Part shown: in pieces, positions 6,446-15,082 of the stretch
How the letters are laid out: each line of letters opens with the position of its first letter
Numbering within the stretch: position 1 is the stretch's first letter
From: Deltaproteobacteria bacterium
GTDB taxonomy: Bacteria; Desulfobacterota_D; UBA1144; Nemesobacterales; UBA2774
Reading direction: 5' to 3'
Assembly: GCA_029262255.1 (NCBI GenBank)
Contig: JAJCZT010000057.1
Location: 1-33,376 of the forward strand
Length of the DNA: 33,376 nucleotides
Program-made: the position numbers and the translations under genes
Notes under the pieces: model-generated
The model's database searches: none
What the model saw: only the letters and a program-made list of their open reading frames with translations
Told to the model about the DNA's origin: nothing

Positions 6446-7204
6446 ATGAGAGTTTGCACACTAGCTAGCGGGAGTTCAGGGAACTCTCTTTATATAGAGA
6501 CTGAAAATACGAAGATTTTAGTTGATGCTGGCATAAGCAGGAAACAGCTTACACTCAGGCTTGAGAAAATCGGCGTCGGGCTGTCTGAAATTGATGCCGT
6601 AATTATTACACACGAGCACTCTGATCACACCCACGCTATTAAAAGATTAGATATTCCGACGTATGTTACCTCTGCTACAGTACATCTTTGGAAAGATAAG
6701 GTAGCGCACCTTGAGGAATTCGAGAGTGACTCGCAGTTCACAATAAAGGATTTATTGGTAACGCCGTTTTCGGTCCCTCATGACGCTCTTGATCCGGTAG
6801 GATTCACCCTTGAGTCCTCGGATGATCAGAAAATAGGTATAGTTACCGATATAGGTTCTGTCACGGCTTTGGTAAAGGAAAGGCTCAAGCACTCCAATAT
6901 CCTTTTGATTGAGTTTAATCATGATAGTGAAATACTTCTTTATAGTCATTACCCTTGGGATTTAAAGCAGAGAATAAAAGGACGTCTCGGACATTTATCT
7001 AATAATCAGGCGTCTGAGCTTCTACATGATCTGATCCACGGGGGGTTACGTCATGTGATTCTGGGGCATTTGAGCCAGGTAAATAACAGACCCGAAGTTG
7101 CTCTTGAGTGTGCCAAAAGAGTGGTCAAAAAAAACGGTGCCGAGTCCGGGGTGAATGTCTCGGTTGCGCCGAGGAAAACGATAGGGGAGGTACTAAGAAT
7201 TTGA
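6446..7204 (+). CDS. MBL-fold metallo-hydrolase (YycJ/WalJ-like)
   Basis: 252 residues from ATG 6446. MRVCTLASGSSGNS is the usual start of the family; the TTG at 6431 is only 3 nt after AGGAG and is less likely. The metal-binding HEHSDH is at residues 56-61. FSVPHDALDPVGF and YPWDLKQRIKGRLGHLSNNQASELL match the YycJ/WalJ subgroup, whose members resemble DNA- or RNA-processing MBL nucleases. The true substrate in this lineage is not known. It is the first gene of a two-gene unit: its stop overlaps the TTG start of purB (TTGA), which implies translational coupling. Cytoplasmic. Confidence 0.85.
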   Translation: MRVCTLASGSSGNSLYIETENTKILVDAGISRKQLTLRLEKIGVGLSEIDAVIITHEHSDHTHAIKRLDIPTYVTSATVHLWKDKVAHLEEFESDSQFTIKDLLVTPFSVPHDALDPVGFTLESSDDQKIGIVTDIGSVTALVKERLKHSNILLIEFNHDSEILLYSHYPWDLKQRIKGRLGHLSNNQASELLHDLIHGGLRHVILGHLSQVNNRPEVALECAKRVVKKNGAESGVNVSVAPRKTIGEVLRI

Positions 7205-8493
7205 TTACAAGATATTCAAGACCTGAAATGTCATCAATATGGTCCGATGAAGCTAAATATAAAAACTGGCTCCGTGTGGAAATTGCCGTATGTGAGGCAT
7301 GGGCGGAGTACGGGCGAATACCCGAAGAAGCGTTAAAAGTGATTAAAGAGCGTGCCGCATTTGATGTGGAAAGAATTGGTGAGCTTGAGAAGGAATTAAA
7401 ACATGATGTCATCGCATTTCTAACTTCAGTTTCCGAACATGTGGGAGAGAATTCCAGGTTTATTCACCTTGGACTGACTTCTTCTGATGTTTTGGATACA
7501 GCGTTTGCCCTCCAATTAAAAGACGCTTCGGAAATAATGATAAAGGATTTGGTTTTGGTATTAGAGGTCTTAAAGCGCCAAGCGTTTGAGCATAAAGATA
7601 CGGTAATGATCGGGAGAACCCATGGAATTCATGCCGAGCCCAAAACCTTAGGGCTTGTCTTTGCCTTATGGTATGACGAGATGAAAAGGAATTTAGAGCG
7701 TATGCATAGGGCAAGCGAGATTATAAGTGTAGGGAAAATTTCAGGAGCAGTTGGTACATATGCCAATGTGCCGCCTCATGTTGAAGAATTTGCTTGCCGG
7801 AGGTTGGGACTTAAGCCGGCTACTATCTCCACACAAGTAATCCAGCGCGACATACATGCGGATTTCTTCCTTACTTTATCCATAATAGCGTCTACAATTG
7901 AAAAAATTGCCGTAGAGATACGACATTTCCAAAGAACGGAAGTACTTGAACTGGAAGAGCCCTTTGGTGAAGGCCAGAAAGGCTCCTCGGCAATGCCTCA
8001 CAAAAGAAATCCGATCCTTTCTGAAAACCTATGCGGTCTTTCAAGACTTGTTCGCTCTTATGCTATCTCGGCCCTGGAGAACATTCCCCTTTGGCATGAG
8101 CGTGATATAAGCCACTCCTCGGTAGAGAGAGTGATAGGTCCTGACGGTACGATACTCGTTGATTTCATGCTGGATAGGCTTCATTTCCTTCTTGACGGGC
8201 TACAAGTTTATCCTGAGAACATGGAAAAGAACCTTTGGCTCACCCGTGGGCTTATCTTTTCACAGAAGGTTTTATTAAAGCTGATTGATAAGGGCTTCTC
8301 ACGAGAGGACGCATACAAAATAGTGCAGAACAACGCAATGGAAACATGGAAAGGCACCTCTGATTTCAAGGAGCTTCTACTTAAAGATAAGGATATAAAG
8401 GACTCTTTATCACCCCAAGAGGTAGAAGAATGTTTTGATGTTAAAGCTGATTTAAAGAACATCGACAGCATATATGAGCGTGTATTTAATTAG
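7201..8493 (+). CDS. purB: Adenylosuccinate lyase
   Basis: Fumarate-lyase superfamily enzyme that releases fumarate from SAICAR and from adenylosuccinate in purine synthesis. The ORF track extends it upstream, but the conserved N-terminus (ITRYSRPEMSSIWSDEAKYKNWL) shows that it starts at the TTG at 7201. That TTG overlaps the stop of the preceding gene by TTGA and has GGGGAGG about 10 nt upstream. This gives 430 residues, the usual length. Visible motifs are HLGLTSSDVLDTA, GRTHGIHAEPKT with the catalytic His at about 141, and the signature GSSAMPHKRNP at about 261-271. No other pur gene is adjacent. Confidence 0.95.
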   Translation: MITRYSRPEMSSIWSDEAKYKNWLRVEIAVCEAWAEYGRIPEEALKVIKERAAFDVERIGELEKELKHDVIAFLTSVSEHVGENSRFIHLGLTSSDVLDTAFALQLKDASEIMIKDLVLVLEVLKRQAFEHKDTVMIGRTHGIHAEPKTLGLVFALWYDEMKRNLERMHRASEIISVGKISGAVGTYANVPPHVEEFACRRLGLKPATISTQVIQRDIHADFFLTLSIIASTIEKIAVEIRHFQRTEVLELEEPFGEGQKGSSAMPHKRNPILSENLCGLSRLVRSYAISALENIPLWHERDISHSSVERVIGPDGTILVDFMLDRLHFLLDGLQVYPENMEKNLWLTRGLIFSQKVLLKLIDKGFSREDAYKIVQNNAMETWKGTSDFKELLLKDKDIKDSLSPQEVEECFDVKADLKNIDSIYERVFN

Positions 8494-8571
8494 CTTAAAT
8501 TAAAGGAATTTTGTTTAATTCCATGCAGTTGTACCGGCCCATTTTTTTGTTGCTTTCTAAACATTCAGTGG

Positions 8572-8577
8572 TATAGT
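8572..8577 (+). promoter_or_regulatory. Possible -10 box for the DsbA-fusion gene
   Basis: TATAGT (5/6), with TTGCTT 16 nt upstream or TTGTTG 19 nt upstream as weak -35 candidates. Transcription would begin about 25 nt before the TTG start. Confidence 0.35.
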
Positions 8578-8609
8578 TTTAGCTAATCAAAAACATGGAG
8601 GCGAGCAAA

Positions 8610-9875
8610 TTGAGAGTTAAATTTTTAGCAACGGCAATACTAGCATTATGCTTTTTTATAGTCGGGAGTTCAACTTTTGCAGAACCAATATCAAAAGACG
8701 AATCTACAAGGCTGCAGTCATTTTTTAAAACTAGGTTTGGGACTACTCTTCCACCTGGATCCGAGGTAGAGGTCCAGGGATTTGAAGCAAGCCCAATTAA
8801 AGGTTTTAAAGAAGGTGTTTTTGTTCTAAGTACTGAGGGCGGAGATCAGGAACTTCCCTTTATTATAAGTGACGACGGCAAACATGTATTAGTTGGTAAA
8901 CCCACAAGTATGCAAAGCTTTAAGCCAACTGATGTAAAAGGGCTTAAAGAGGGCACTCTTCCTTACGGGAAGAGCACAGTTCCGGTATTGGTAAGTGAAG
9001 ACGGTCAGTATTTAATGATAGGTGCTCCATTAATTAGTACCAAGGATTTTAAAGATACAGGTTTTGCAGGGCTGAAACAGGGCACCATACCAGCTGGCAG
9101 AAACCAAGTTCCCTTCTATATAGTTGGGGACGCTCAGTATGTGATTTTAGGGGCTGAAATTATAGATACCAAAGATTTTAAAGATACAGGTGTAGCCGGA
9201 CTTAAGAAAGGCAACATAGGTGGCGGTCGTCAGCAAATACCGCTATTTGTAAGCGCGGACGGCAAGTATATGGTATTGGGAACACCTGGTTTGGGTACCG
9301 ATATTCTGGATTCAACTGTAGATCCTAATAAAGAGGTTGTGGAAAAAATTTCTCTTGACAACGTGCCGACCAAAGGAGCAAAAGATGCTCAGGTTACAGT
9401 AGTTGAATACTCGGATTTTCAGTGCCCGTTTTGTAAAAGAGGTAAGGACATGCTTCCTGACATCTTAAAAGAGTATGACGGTAAAGTTAAAGTTTCGTTT
9501 AAGCAGTTACCGCTACAAATCCATGATTGGGCCATGAAAGCTTCCATTGCTTCATTATGTGCATACGAGCAGGGAAATGATAAATTCTGGGCTTTTCATG
9601 ATGAGATATTCGACAATCAGAGCAAAATCAAATTGGCAAATGCTGATGAGACCTTTGCAGGATATGCTAAAAAAATAGGATTAAATACTAAAGAATTTGA
9701 CAAGTGTATTAAATCACCTGAGGTTGCCGCTAAAGTTCAAGAAGAGATGAAAGAAGCTCAATCAATTGGGGTGCGTTCCACGCCGACATTTGTTATAGAG
9801 GGCATGATAGTGCCCGGTGCAAATCCTGATGGTGTAAAGTCAGCTATTGATCTCAAACTGTCTGAAGGTTCATAA
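8610..9875 (+). CDS. Exported DsbA-like thioredoxin with four N-terminal tandem modules
   Basis: 421 residues from TTG 8610, which has TGGAGG 8 nt upstream. The ATG at 8595 overlaps that Shine-Dalgarno and is rejected. The signal peptide is RVKFLATAILALCFFIVGSSTFA. Four modules of about 43 residues follow at about 60-226, each running GLKxG(T/N)-x-x-G-x-x-x-(V/I)P-x-x-V-x-x-DGxYxxLG, with linkers repeating TKDFKDTG. The C-terminal 170 residues form a DsbA/Thioredoxin_4 domain: VVEYSDFQCPFCKRG with the redox CPFC at 272-275, an inserted helical part, and the cis-Pro loop RSTPTFVIEG. Such domains oxidise or shuffle disulfides in exported proteins. The modules recall the N-terminal dimerisation domain of DsbC/DsbG but are repeated; I do not know this architecture. 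Monocistronic, with its own terminator. Confidence 0.85.
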   Translation: MRVKFLATAILALCFFIVGSSTFAEPISKDESTRLQSFFKTRFGTTLPPGSEVEVQGFEASPIKGFKEGVFVLSTEGGDQELPFIISDDGKHVLVGKPTSMQSFKPTDVKGLKEGTLPYGKSTVPVLVSEDGQYLMIGAPLISTKDFKDTGFAGLKQGTIPAGRNQVPFYIVGDAQYVILGAEIIDTKDFKDTGVAGLKKGNIGGGRQQIPLFVSADGKYMVLGTPGLGTDILDSTVDPNKEVVEKISLDNVPTKGAKDAQVTVVEYSDFQCPFCKRGKDMLPDILKEYDGKVKVSFKQLPLQIHDWAMKASIASLCAYEQGNDKFWAFHDEIFDNQSKIKLANADETFAGYAKKIGLNTKEFDKCIKSPEVAAKVQEEMKEAQSIGVRSTPTFVIEGMIVPGANPDGVKSAIDLKLSEGS

Positions 9876-9896
9876 TTAATTTAAATTAACAATTTC

Positions 9897-9938
9897 AAAC
9901 TGCGCCTAATCCTTTTTTTGGGTTAGGTGCAGTTTTTT
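9897..9938 (+). terminator. Rho-independent terminator of the DsbA-fusion gene
   Basis: AAACTGCGCCTAATCC pairs with GGGTTAGGTGCAGTTT (16 pairs, two of them G-U) around a T7 loop and is followed by further T's. Confidence 0.9.
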
Positions 9939-10109
9939 ATGATACAAAAAAACATTCTTTTCCATTCACCTGTGCTTTAAAATTGATTTGTGAAGTAATA
10001 TATTATGAGAAGTAATGTATTAAAGGACGTTACGGTCTTAACGGTAACTGAATTTGTTGGGCTTAATACATAAGCATCTTCCTTGTCAATTAATGCATCT
10101 AAAGAAAAA

Positions 10110-10658
10110 ATGTCTAATATAGAAACACCTCCCGATAAATTTATAGAAACTGATGCTTTGGATTCGCATGCTGTTTCTGGGAATGAAGGCCCTCTTGGTG
10201 AAATGGACATAGAAAATAATGATACTGAGTCAATATCTTTTAACTTGGCTGGATTAAATTCAAGAGCATTAGCATTCTTTATTGATCTAATTCTAATCTC
10301 CGTAGTTGCATTACTTGCCTTTGGAGCTGGTACATTTTTTTTAGGCGATTCCAGTCTTGAGCCCTTGGATATAGAAAGAGTTTTCGTTCCAATTTATTTG
10401 CTGCTGTTTTTTCTGGGGTCCGCCTACTTTGTTATCCTTCATGGTTATGGTGGGAAAACAATCGGTAAAATGTTGTTAGGTATAAGATTGATAACAGAAC
10501 AGGGGGATAGCGTAGGGTTTTGGAAGTCCTTCGTCAGATGGATTGGCTATTACATATCAACTGCATTTCTGTTTATCGGCTTTATTTGGCCAATATTCGA
10601 TTCACGCGCTCAGTCGTGGCACGATAAAATTGCAGGCACATTCGTTGTGAAGGACTAA
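10110..10658 (+). CDS. RDD-family membrane protein
   Basis: 182 residues from ATG 10110 (MSNIETPPDKF). The track's start at 10083 is a TTG without a ribosome-binding site; neither start has a strong one. An acidic N-terminal tail of about 50 residues precedes the RDD domain. The domain has LNSRALAFFIDLILI with the signature Arg and Asp, then a second segment (VPIYLLLFFLGSAYFVI), GKTIGKMLLGIRLI, and finally FLFIGFIWPIFDSRAQSWHDKIAGTFVV. There are three or four membrane helices. RDD proteins are poorly characterised, and some are linked to ion or compatible-solute transport. It lies 3 nt upstream of gshA, so the two are probably co-transcribed. Confidence 0.85.
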   Translation: MSNIETPPDKFIETDALDSHAVSGNEGPLGEMDIENNDTESISFNLAGLNSRALAFFIDLILISVVALLAFGAGTFFLGDSSLEPLDIERVFVPIYLLLFFLGSAYFVILHGYGGKTIGKMLLGIRLITEQGDSVGFWKSFVRWIGYYISTAFLFIGFIWPIFDSRAQSWHDKIAGTFVVKD

Positions 10659-10661
10659 CTA

Positions 10662-11924
10662 ATGAAGCATCTTCAAGATTTAACTTTAAAGATATCACAG
10701 AACAAAGATAAACTGGATTCCTGGTTAAATAACCAAATTGAAAAAGTTTTTATACCTCTGTATACCTCAGTTGATATAAGGATTTCCGATCATAAGGTCG
10801 TCCCTGTTGATACAAACGTTTTTCCCGCGGGTTTTAACAATCTTTCTGAAATATTTAGAAAACGCGCGTCTTCTCTATTTAAGGATTACTTCCGTCGGGA
10901 ATATCCAAATGTTAATGATATTCTTATAATTCCCGAGTTTCATACCAGAAATACTTTTTACTGGGAGAATATTTCAGTTCTCAAATCAATTCTTGAGAAT
11001 GTCGGTTTTAGAGTGGAGGTAGGAATAATAAGTGACCATAATCTTCCGGACGAGATGGAGTTTGAAGCTGCCTTCGGGAAATCGATAAAAGCCTACAGAG
11101 CTACGAAAAAAGATAACAAGGTAACTATTCCAAACTATACGCCGGAGCTTTTATTAATTAACAATGACTTTTCTGAGAAATGCCCCAAGACCATAAGAGA
11201 CGTCTCTCAACCGGTTGAGCCACCTGTGGAGATCGGATGGCACACGAGAAAAAAGAGCGTACACTTTGAATTTTATAATAAGCTGGCAGCAGAGGTTGCA
11301 GAGATACTGGGAATCGATCCCTGGGTAATTTCAATTGAAACAGTATCGGAGCAAGGAGTTGATTTTGATAACCGGGAAGACCGGGAAGAAGCTGCTCAAG
11401 TTGTAGACTCAATTCTAAGAAGACTAAAAGGGGAATATGAGCAAAGGGGGGTTAAAGAAGATCCTTATTTGTTTATAAAGAGTAATTCGGGAACCTATGG
11501 AATGGCTGTAGTAAATGTGTCGAGCGGTGATGATGTAAGGGGATTCAACTCTGAAAAACGTAAGCGCATGAGGGTTAGCAAAGGTGGACAACCAGTAAGG
11601 GACGTGGTAATTCAAGAGGGTATTCCAACTTCATTAAAATTTGGTTCAGACATTTCCGCGGAGCCGGTATTTTATCTTATCGATGCTAAAGTTGCAGGCG
11701 GTTTTCTAAGGCTCAATAAGAGCCGAAATGCTTTAGAAAATCTAAACTCAAGAGGTATGGAATTTGCGCATATCGACCCTTGTGATGAAACGGCTTTGTC
11801 TAAGGACGTTGAGACTCTGTGTTCTCCCGCCCTTGAATTGATATCCCGTATTGCGACAATAGCGGCGGGACACGAAATAGAGAAGATACTTGAAGAGGGC
11901 GGCTGCAAAGAAGAAGTGGCTTAA
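10662..11924 (+). CDS. gshA: Glutamate-cysteine ligase (PF08886 type)
   Basis: 420 residues. It ligates glutamate and cysteine, the first step of glutathione synthesis, in the cytoplasm. The sequence does not resemble E. coli GshA but fits the separate family first annotated in Acidithiobacillus and other proteobacteria. Landmarks are SDHKVVPVDTNVFPAGFNNLSEIFRKRA, IPEFHTRNTFYWENI, VEIGWHTRKKSVHFE, the ATP-grasp-like PYLFIKSNSGTYGMAVV and IDAKVAGGFLRLNKSR. It follows the RDD gene by 3 nt. No gshB is in the window; in many genomes of this type gshB lies elsewhere. The glutathione-using YqjG homologue 1.6 kb downstream fits a glutathione-making cell. Confidence 0.88.
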   Translation: MKHLQDLTLKISQNKDKLDSWLNNQIEKVFIPLYTSVDIRISDHKVVPVDTNVFPAGFNNLSEIFRKRASSLFKDYFRREYPNVNDILIIPEFHTRNTFYWENISVLKSILENVGFRVEVGIISDHNLPDEMEFEAAFGKSIKAYRATKKDNKVTIPNYTPELLLINNDFSEKCPKTIRDVSQPVEPPVEIGWHTRKKSVHFEFYNKLAAEVAEILGIDPWVISIETVSEQGVDFDNREDREEAAQVVDSILRRLKGEYEQRGVKEDPYLFIKSNSGTYGMAVVNVSSGDDVRGFNSEKRKRMRVSKGGQPVRDVVIQEGIPTSLKFGSDISAEPVFYLIDAKVAGGFLRLNKSRNALENLNSRGMEFAHIDPCDETALSKDVETLCSPALELISRIATIAAGHEIEKILEEGGCKEEVA

Positions 11925-11965
11925 AATTATTTCCTGTAAACGATCAACAAAGTCCGATATAGATC

Positions 11966-13345
11966 CTATTTCTCAGGCATAAGCATATTGCCGGATTTCT
12001 TAACCAGCTCTAAAGTCCTTTTTAAAAGTACGGTATAAATAGGCTGACCGCCGAGACCCTGTGCAACAATCGTAGAAGTAAGACATGTGAGGATTAGTGG
12101 TAATATCATCAGATAATTACCGGTCATTTCAATCGTTAAAGCTATTCCTGTAAGGGGTGCCCTAACCGTAGCGCAAAACAGTGCCGCCATTCCCGCCACG
12201 GCAAATACTTCGGGTTGAACTACTAGATCGGGGAGTAAGAAATGGGCAAAATGTCCAAACCACATTCCGAATAAGGTGCCTAATGCCAGCATTGGGGCAA
12301 AAATGCCTCCAATTGCTCCCGAACCATAACTTACCATAGTCGTTCCGAACCTTACAGCAAACAGTAATAACATTATCATTACTGGAATTGAGCCGCTCAG
12401 CGCTTTTGGTATTACTACATAACCACCGCCCACAGTGTCCGGAAAAAGCCATACAAGCGCACCAATCAACGCACCTACTATAAGCCCGGTCAAAGTAAAA
12501 GACCATCCGGTTAGACCGGAGAAGAAGTTAAGCGTTTTTACCAGTAAGAGATTAAATACATAGCCGAAAAGTCCAAATACACATCCGAATATAAGGAAGA
12601 TAAACAGTGACGCTAGAGGGGGGGTGGTGAGCATGTGCATTGGAATGGCGAGGGTTTGTCCTACCATTATTCTGAGCACTATGTCGGCTGAGGCCGAGGC
12701 AATTATTACAGCCTGAACAGAGAGGAAATTGTACTCAAATTCAGGCCGCATTTCTTCAAACACAAACAGGATGCCGGCCAATGGGGCATTAAAAGCCGCC
12801 GAAAGCCCGCCCCCTGCTCCTGCCGCAACAAGAGCATGGGTATCTTGTTTGTTGGCTTGAAATAGATCGGATATCATCTTCCCGATGTTTCCGCCAACTT
12901 GAATTGTCGGTCCTTCACGTCCCAATACCATGCCGCTTCCAAGAGACAGCAAACCGCCGAAGAATTTGATAGGGATAACCCTTTTCCACCTAAGCGGTCT
13001 TACATCATCTAAAGCGCCTTCAATTTCCTGTACCCCGCTTCCACCTGTTTCCGGAGCAACTCTTCGAACTAGTAAGAAAGCTAAAAAGACCATGATACCC
13101 GAGAGTACTATGGATCCGATTAAAGGAAGGCCGGGCATTACCTCAAGGTAATTCATGAGCATGTCCTTTAATGTGGCTATCTGGGCCAAAGCGATTTGGA
13201 AAAGCGCGCCTACAAAACCTGTCAAAGACCCTACAAAGAGGGCCCATAGTAAAACCATGGAGCTACCCTTTTCGGCTGCTGAGAATCTGGAAAATAACCT
13301 GCTTATATTTGAGGGTTTAAAAGGTCTCTCGGAATGGACCTTCAT
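11966..13345 (-). CDS. clcA: ClC-type H+/Cl- antiporter
   Basis: 459 residues with about ten or more hydrophobic segments. The three selectivity motifs are GSGVQEIEG (102-110), GREGP (142-146, gating Glu144) and GAIGGIFAPMLALG. The pore-lining Tyr is in GQPIYTVLL. Glu198, in AAFNAPLAGILFVFEEM, corresponds to the proton-pathway Glu203 of E. coli ClcA, so an exchanger rather than a passive channel is expected. GSGVQ replaces the usual GSGIP, a small deviation. No CBS domains. AGGAG lies 6 nt before the ATG. It is convergent with gshA with only 41 bp between, and no terminator is obvious there. Likely roles are acid resistance or electrical shunting at the inner membrane. Confidence 0.92.
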   Translation of the reverse strand: MKVHSERPFKPSNISRLFSRFSAAEKGSSMVLLWALFVGSLTGFVGALFQIALAQIATLKDMLMNYLEVMPGLPLIGSIVLSGIMVFLAFLLVRRVAPETGGSGVQEIEGALDDVRPLRWKRVIPIKFFGGLLSLGSGMVLGREGPTIQVGGNIGKMISDLFQANKQDTHALVAAGAGGGLSAAFNAPLAGILFVFEEMRPEFEYNFLSVQAVIIASASADIVLRIMVGQTLAIPMHMLTTPPLASLFIFLIFGCVFGLFGYVFNLLLVKTLNFFSGLTGWSFTLTGLIVGALIGALVWLFPDTVGGGYVVIPKALSGSIPVMIMLLLFAVRFGTTMVSYGSGAIGGIFAPMLALGTLFGMWFGHFAHFLLPDLVVQPEVFAVAGMAALFCATVRAPLTGIALTIEMTGNYLMILPLILTCLTSTIVAQGLGGQPIYTVLLKRTLELVKKSGNMLMPEK

Positions 13346-13470
13346 CCATTGCTCCTATAATCTGTGCATTAACCTGTTTATAATGTACTAAAATCAAAGG
13401 AAAATCCAATAGCGCCATTAAGAATAATTATCATTACAAACTTATATTTGTGCAATAGTGAATTTCGGTA

Positions 13471-13489
13471 TAGAGAATCTTATTCTCTA
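13471..13489. terminator. Short hairpin just past the glutathionyl-hydroquinone reductase gene
   Basis: TAGAGAAT-CTT-ATTCTCTA begins 3 nt after the stop codon of the leftward gene. There is no T-tract, so it is a weak terminator or an mRNA-end structure. Confidence 0.35.
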
Positions 13490-13491
13490 AA

Positions 13492-14445
13492 TTAAGCCCT
13501 GTTATGGGGGGTTGATAGATCAAGCTCAGGGCCTGCTGGGACAATTCCGGTTGGATTAATAGCTCTGTGGCTTTTAAAGTAATGCTCCTTAATATGTTTG
13601 AAATTTACCGTTTCTGCCACTCCGGGGTACTGGTAGAGCTCTCTTAAGTAATTGGACAAATTCGGATATTCTTCAATCCTGCGCAGGTTACATTTAAAGT
13701 GATTGTAATAGGCGGAATCAAACCTGAGAAGAGTTGTAAACAGGCGCCAATCGGCAATAGTTATTTTGTCACCGACAAGATAGCGCCTTTTACCAAGCAT
13801 GCCCTCAATCTGATCAAGTGTTTCAAATAGATTACTAAGAGCCTCATCGTAAGCTTCCTGGGTTGTGGCAAAGCCGCATTTGTATACTCCATTATTAATA
13901 TTGTCGTATACGAGGGTATTTATTCTATCAATTTCATCTCTTAATTCAGGAGGATAAAAATCCACGCTCCCGTCTGCGAATTCGTTAAATTCGGAGTTAA
14001 AGATAAGCATAATTTCTGCAGATTCGTTATTAACGATTGTCTTTTTCTTTTTGTCCCATAGAACGGGCACGGTGGCCCGGCCAGTGTACTCAGGGGCTGA
14101 AGCCGTATAGATTTCGTGGAGGTAGTTAGCTCCGTTTATCATATCCGGTATAGAGCCCGGGTAGCTGCTGAATTCCCAGCCGTTCTCCGCCATCAGAGGG
14201 TCAACAATAGAGATTGAAATCACGTCCTCTAATCTCTTAAGCTTCCTTAATATCAATGTTCTATGAGCCCATGGACACGCTAACGAAACGTATAGATGAT
14301 AACGGTCAGGTTCTGCTTTAAAGCCCGAGGACCCATCGGCAGTAACCCAGTTTTTGAATTTGCTTTCCCCCCGTACAAACTTTCCTTTAGTGGACTTGGT
14401 ATCATACCAAGTATCCTGCCATTTGCCTTCTACTAGTAGTCCCAT
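13492..14445 (-). CDS. yqjG: Glutathionyl-hydroquinone reductase (YqjG/ECM4 family, Xi-class GST)
   Basis: 317 residues. It reduces glutathionyl-hydroquinones to hydroquinones using glutathione. The N-terminal thioredoxin-like domain has the active site YVSLACPWAHRTLI with catalytic Cys57, and the family-typical SIVDPLMAENGWEF follows. The C-terminal helical GST domain includes VYKCGFATTQEAYDEA and LVGDKITIADWRLFTTLLRFD. Length and motifs match the family. It lies 11 nt downstream of the PPOX gene, so the two form an operon. The glutathione requirement fits gshA nearby. Confidence 0.93.
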   Translation of the reverse strand: MGLLVEGKWQDTWYDTKSTKGKFVRGESKFKNWVTADGSSGFKAEPDRYHLYVSLACPWAHRTLILRKLKRLEDVISISIVDPLMAENGWEFSSYPGSIPDMINGANYLHEIYTASAPEYTGRATVPVLWDKKKKTIVNNESAEIMLIFNSEFNEFADGSVDFYPPELRDEIDRINTLVYDNINNGVYKCGFATTQEAYDEALSNLFETLDQIEGMLGKRRYLVGDKITIADWRLFTTLLRFDSAYYNHFKCNLRRIEEYPNLSNYLRELYQYPGVAETVNFKHIKEHYFKSHRAINPTGIVPAGPELDLSTPHNRA

Positions 14446-14456
14446 AATTTATCTTC

Positions 14457-14885
14457 TCACCATGCAGTCACATTTTTATGTGCTATAACCTTTGTGGGGG
14501 TTATTCTCACAAGTATTTCTTCTTCTGATGCATTCCTTTCCCCAAAAGCTTCAGCCTTATCCTCTCCCATGTATCTTCCTCCTATGCGTGTTGCCCAATA
14601 TAGCAATTCTTCTGGATCTTTGGAGAAAGATACGGTGCCTTCGATAGTAACGAATGAATAGGGCGGGGTTTGGTCATCAACGCTCAGGCTTACCCTCGGA
14701 TCACGTTTCATGTTTTTGGCTTTAACTGAGGGCTCAGATGTTGTGAAAAGTAGATTGTCGCCGTCTAGCACAAACCAGATAGGGACCACATGCGGACGCC
14801 CGTCTTCTCTCACAGTGGCGAGCTTTGCAGTTTTCGTACCTTCAAGGAGAAACTCTTTATATTCCTCTTTGGTCATTTCAGCCAT
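14457..14885 (-). CDS. PPOX-class (pyridoxamine-phosphate-oxidase-fold) flavin/F420-binding protein
   Basis: 142 residues of split-barrel fold: TKTAKLATVREDGRPHVVPIWFVLDGDNLLFTTSEPSVKAKNMKRDPRVSLSVDD, then FVTIEGTVSF and RITPTKVIAHKNVTAW at the end. This is close to the PPOX-class F420-dependent oxidoreductase group (TIGR03618-like). Such proteins bind FMN, F420 or haem, and nothing here shows that the cell makes F420. GGAGG stands 7 nt before the ATG. It is first in the operon with the glutathionyl-hydroquinone reductase, which suggests shared work on quinones or other redox-active small molecules (inference). Confidence 0.85.
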   Translation of the reverse strand: MAEMTKEEYKEFLLEGTKTAKLATVREDGRPHVVPIWFVLDGDNLLFTTSEPSVKAKNMKRDPRVSLSVDDQTPPYSFVTIEGTVSFSKDPEELLYWATRIGGRYMGEDKAEAFGERNASEEEILVRITPTKVIAHKNVTAW

Positions 14886-15019
14886 TATTTGACCTCCTTT
14901 TACACGGTATTATGTGAGTATATCTGAAAAAAGTAGCCGATAAACTTCACAAAAAACTTGCATCCTTCTTTTCCGGCATTTGGGACCAATTGACTATCAG
15001 AGGGCAATACCTAAATTAA

Positions 15020-15048
15020 TTGACTTTCCCAACTGAAAGTTCTAATCT
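15020..15048 (+). promoter_or_regulatory. Possible promoter of the 22-Cys protein gene
   Basis: TTGACT, 17-nt spacer, TAATCT. The -35 is 5/6 and the -10 is 3/6. The octamer AATTGACT that includes the -35 also occurs exactly 30 bp upstream (14988-14995). Confidence 0.35.
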
Positions 15049-15082
15049 TCCGTTAAAGCTTTTCCAGATAGGGGGGAATATA

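Noticed and set aside
7108-7200. N-terminal extension of PurB in the ORF track
   Set aside because: Not conserved in the family; it overlaps the upstream gene, and the TTG at 7201 has the ribosome-binding site.
8507-8524. GGAATT-TTGTTT-AATTCC hairpin after purB as a terminator
   Set aside because: Six weak pairs with no T-tract after it; could form by chance in AT-rich DNA.
10026-10046. GTTACGG...CGGTAAC as an operator upstream of the RDD gene
   Set aside because: The arms do not pair beyond 5 bp (GTTAC/GTAAC) and no promoter can be placed around it.
12162-12506. 114-aa minus-strand ORF inside the ClC gene
   Set aside because: Same strand, other frame; the ClC motifs run uninterrupted through this stretch.
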